Shown here piece by piece: positions 17,160 through 18,521 of a stretch of DNA of 18,521 nucleotides. Numbering within the stretch: the first letter of the stretch is position 1; every line of letters begins with the position of its first letter. Below the pieces are notes generated by a model, which was not told the DNA's origin, searched no databases, and was given only the letters and a program-made list of their open reading frames with translations. The position numbers and the translations under genes are program-made. Source of the stretch: Anaerolineae bacterium (GTDB lineage Bacteria; Chloroflexota; Anaerolineae; JAFGEY01); NCBI GenBank assembly GCA_016929205.1, contig JAFGJF010000616.1, positions 1 to 18,521 on the forward strand, read 5' to 3'.

Positions 17160-17188
17160 ATTATATGTCACCCCTGCTAGTGTGTCAA
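17160..17188 (-). promoter_or_regulatory. Consensus sigma-70 promoter of the ABC-F/Opp/kinase/peptidase operon
   Basis: Minus strand: TTGACA (17188-17183), 17 bp, TATAAT (17165-17160). Both hexamers are exact consensus at the optimal spacing, the best promoter in the window. The predicted start near 17153 gives a leader of roughly 236 nt to the ABC-F ATG. A full-strength promoter followed by a leader terminator is typical of genes kept off by premature termination, not by lack of initiation. Confidence 0.85.
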
Positions 17189-17273
17189 ATCGCGGTCGTC
17201 TTTTGATGTGCATGGCTGGTCCCGGATCACCGCAGGCGAGATGGCACGTACAATGACGATGCGACTTGTGCCG

Positions 17274-17302
17274 TAGACAACAGGCTAGATTTGTGGTATA
17301 GT
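17274..17302 (+). promoter_or_regulatory. Upstream copy of a duplicated promoter
   Basis: TAGACA (17274-17279), 17 bp, TATAGT (17297-17302), with TTGTGG just before the -10 box and GATCAAAGT after it. Reads toward the URO-D-like gene. It is one of two near-identical promoter-like blocks 85 bp apart. Confidence 0.45.
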
Positions 17303-17358
17303 GCAGATCAAAGTGGGCAAATCAGAGTCGTCCATCTTGCCGAGCAAGACTTTAGTCA

Positions 17359-17387
17359 TAGACAAGGCATGGACTTTGTGCTATAGT
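17359..17387 (+). promoter_or_regulatory. Downstream copy of a duplicated promoter
   Basis: TAGACA (17359-17364), 17 bp, TATAGT (17382-17387), with TTGTGC before and CATCAAGTG after the -10 box. The shared boxes, spacing and flanks (TTGTGnTATAGTG, ATCAA) show that this block and the one at 17274 are copies or sites for the same factor. Confidence 0.45.
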
Positions 17388-17486
17388 GGGCATCAAGTGC
17401 TTGCTCCGCACGCTGAATGGACACAAACCAATGGAGGCGAGCTTGTGGATCAAGTACCAAAGGAGGTGGCATAGCAGGACCTGCCG

Positions 17487-17516
17487 TTTTCTTTTCACTC
17501 TGTTGTGTGATATACT
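17487..17516 (+). promoter_or_regulatory. Third promoter candidate, extended -10
   Basis: TTTTCT (17487-17492), 18 bp, TATACT (17511-17516) with TGA directly before the -10 box. A start near 17523 would give a leader of about 100 nt before the ATG at 17626. The -35 match is poor, so it would rely on the extended -10. Confidence 0.35.
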
Positions 17517-17625
17517 TTGCCTGCCGGCGAACAAGTTGGATTCTGTATATCCTGTACAGTCTTGTCCATCCTATGATGTCGGTCTTGATCAGTCGCAATC
17601 AATTACTCACCTACGAGGAGTGACA

Positions 17626-18521
17626 ATGAACCCACGTGAACGATTTCGAGAGACGTTGCTGTTTGGCAATCCGGACAAGGTCCCACTTAGTCCCGGCGGA
17701 CCGCGCGAGTCGACGCTACGTGCCTGGCACGAACAAGGTCTGCCTCGCGACGTACGCTGGTACGATGTGTTGATCGACCTGCTGGGCATCGAGCGGGAGG
17801 AGACGAAACCCCACGTCAACCTGGGTGTGTCGTTCAAAATGATCCCCACCTTTGAGGAAAAGGTGTTGGAACACAAGGACGACCATTACATCGTCCAGGA
17901 CTGGATGGGCGCGATCACCGAGATCTCGGACGAATACGACTATACCTATATCCGTGCGGCGAGAGATTTTGTGACCCGCAAGTGGCACCGTTTCCCGGTG
18001 CAGTCGCGGCAGGATTGGGATGAGCGGATCAAGTGGCGCTATGACCCGCACGATTCGAGGCGCTTTCCCGATGATTTCTGGCAGCGATGTGAGGCGGCCC
18101 AGGATCGCGATACTCCGCTGTCGATCAGTTTTAACGGGCCGTTCTGGCAGATCCGCGAGTGGGTAGGGATGGAAAATCTGTGTGTGATGATGCTCGACGA
18201 TCCCGAGTTTGTGATGGATATGGCCGACTTTTGGATGGAATTCATCTCGGCCACGGTCAAACAGATCACCGAGCGCGTCGAGTTGGACTGCGTGCACATG
18301 TCCGAGGATATGGCCTTCAAGTCCCATCCCATGATCTCGCCGGCAATGACCCGACAATTCCTCAAACCGTCGTACGTGCGCTGGGTGGAGGAAGTCAAGG
18401 CCAGCGGCTGCCCGTTGATCGACATGGACTCGGACGGGGCGATCGACCTGTTGATCCCGATCTGGATCGAGTCGGGGATCAACGTCTGCGACCCGATCGA
18501 GGTCGCGGCAGGCAACGACAT
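17626..18521 (+). CDS. Uroporphyrinogen decarboxylase superfamily protein (methyltransferase-like), 3' end cut
   Basis: The first 298 codons of a gene that runs off the window. The family is recognised from LSISFNGPFWQIREWVGMEN, the acidic DxxHMSEDMAFK region, HPMISPAMTRQFLKPSYVRW, LIDMDSDGAIDLLIPIW and the late DPIEVAAGND. These match URO-D superfamily members related to corrinoid methyltransferases (MtaA/CmuA-like) better than true HemE: the N-terminus NPDKVPLSPGGPRES lacks the HemE pattern around its substrate arginines. Such proteins often move methyl groups between corrinoid proteins and other carriers, but many are uncharacterised and the substrate cannot be inferred. The start is supported by GAGGAG (17615-17620), 5 nt before ATG. 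The gene is divergent from the ABC-F operon and probably unrelated in function. GC-richer third positions than in the zinc-ribbon genes are noticeable by eye. Confidence 0.85.
   Translation, partial: MNPRERFRETLLFGNPDKVPLSPGGPRESTLRAWHEQGLPRDVRWYDVLIDLLGIEREETKPHVNLGVSFKMIPTFEEKVLEHKDDHYIVQDWMGAITEISDEYDYTYIRAARDFVTRKWHRFPVQSRQDWDERIKWRYDPHDSRRFPDDFWQRCEAAQDRDTPLSISFNGPFWQIREWVGMENLCVMMLDDPEFVMDMADFWMEFISATVKQITERVELDCVHMSEDMAFKSHPMISPAMTRQFLKPSYVRWVEEVKASGCPLIDMDSDGAIDLLIPIWIESGINVCDPIEVAAGND

Larger units (their letters stand above)
16917..17625. other. Divergent control region between the two operons
   Basis: About 700 bp without a conventional gene. The half next to the ABC-F gene (to 17188) is fully explained by the promoter, leader peptide and attenuator on the minus strand. 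The other half (17189-17625) holds the duplicated promoter-like blocks and a third -10 element facing the URO-D-like gene, with a long untranslated stretch in between. Nothing else recognisable was seen at 17189-17270 or 17390-17480. No RNA gene was recognised. Confidence 0.6.

Noticed and set aside
17417..17623. A 68-codon plus-strand frame ending just before the URO-D-like gene
   Set aside because: No Shine-Dalgarno precedes its ATG, it runs through the third promoter candidate, and its composition (Cys, Trp, Tyr and Ile mix) shows no domain or coding bias. The close stop is more simply part of the RBS region.
17716..18357. A long minus-strand open frame opposite the URO-D-like gene
   Set aside because: The plus strand encodes clear family motifs across the same bases; the antisense frame has no recognisable domain and reflects GC-rich codon use.
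17626..18521. Calling the partial gene hemE
   Set aside because: The motifs match the wider URO-D/corrinoid methyltransferase superfamily, and the N-terminal substrate-binding pattern of HemE is absent. There are no haem genes nearby.
1..18521. CRISPR arrays, insertion sequences, tRNA genes or phage genes
   Set aside because: I saw no regularly spaced repeats, transposase-like frames, terminal inverted repeats around genes, tRNA-like cloverleafs or phage structural proteins.

Overview
The window looks like part of a bacterial chromosome of moderate GC content. No rRNA, tRNA or other phylogenetic marker is present, so the taxon cannot be fixed. The gene style (very long multidomain membrane peptidases, M28 domains with inserted PA domains, degenerate MA-like peptidase modules, a URO-D-superfamily methyltransferase-like gene) makes me think of Chloroflexota (Anaerolineae-like). 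That is an impression, not a demonstration.

Layout. (1) Positions 1-2559, plus strand: a perfect 24-bp palindrome, an extended -10 promoter, and two paralogous zinc-ribbon membrane proteins in tandem. (2) Positions 2748-16916, minus strand: five tightly packed genes with gaps or overlaps of 9, -4, 17 and -34 bp. In transcription order they are an ABC-F ATPase, an OppB-type permease, an OppC-type permease fused to an M28-like domain with all its metal ligands replaced, a hybrid histidine kinase, and a giant protein. The giant protein carries a DUF418 (YeiB-like) membrane domain, an intact M28 peptidase, two NTF2-like plus degenerate MA-like modules, and a second, damaged M28 domain. (3) Positions 16917-17625: a divergent control region. 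(4) Positions 17626 to the end, plus strand: the first 298 codons of a URO-D superfamily protein, cut by the window edge.

Two things stand out. First, the five-gene operon starts with a textbook-looking ribosome-mediated transcription attenuator. It has a consensus sigma-70 promoter (TTGACA, 17 bp, TATAAT), a well-placed Shine-Dalgarno, a 24-codon leader peptide, and competing 1:2, 2:3 and 3:4 pairings, the last being an intrinsic terminator 72 nt before the ABC-F start codon. This is the kind of control known for antibiotic-inducible ABC-F and erm genes, but here it sits at the head of a 14-kb operon. Second, three homologous M28 domains in the operon show graded loss of the active site: intact, damaged (catalytic Glu to Gln, last His lost), and fully dead. 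The dead copy is joined to a transporter permease through one extra membrane segment, which would place it outside the membrane next to the pore.

Inferred working model: the membrane-anchored peptidase trims peptides outside the cell, the dead M28 domain on the OppC-like subunit captures peptides in place of (or alongside) a separate binding protein, OppB/OppC move them in, and the histidine kinase senses the process or the membrane state. No OppA binding protein, OppD/OppF ATPases or DNA-binding response regulator are present, so partners must be encoded elsewhere.
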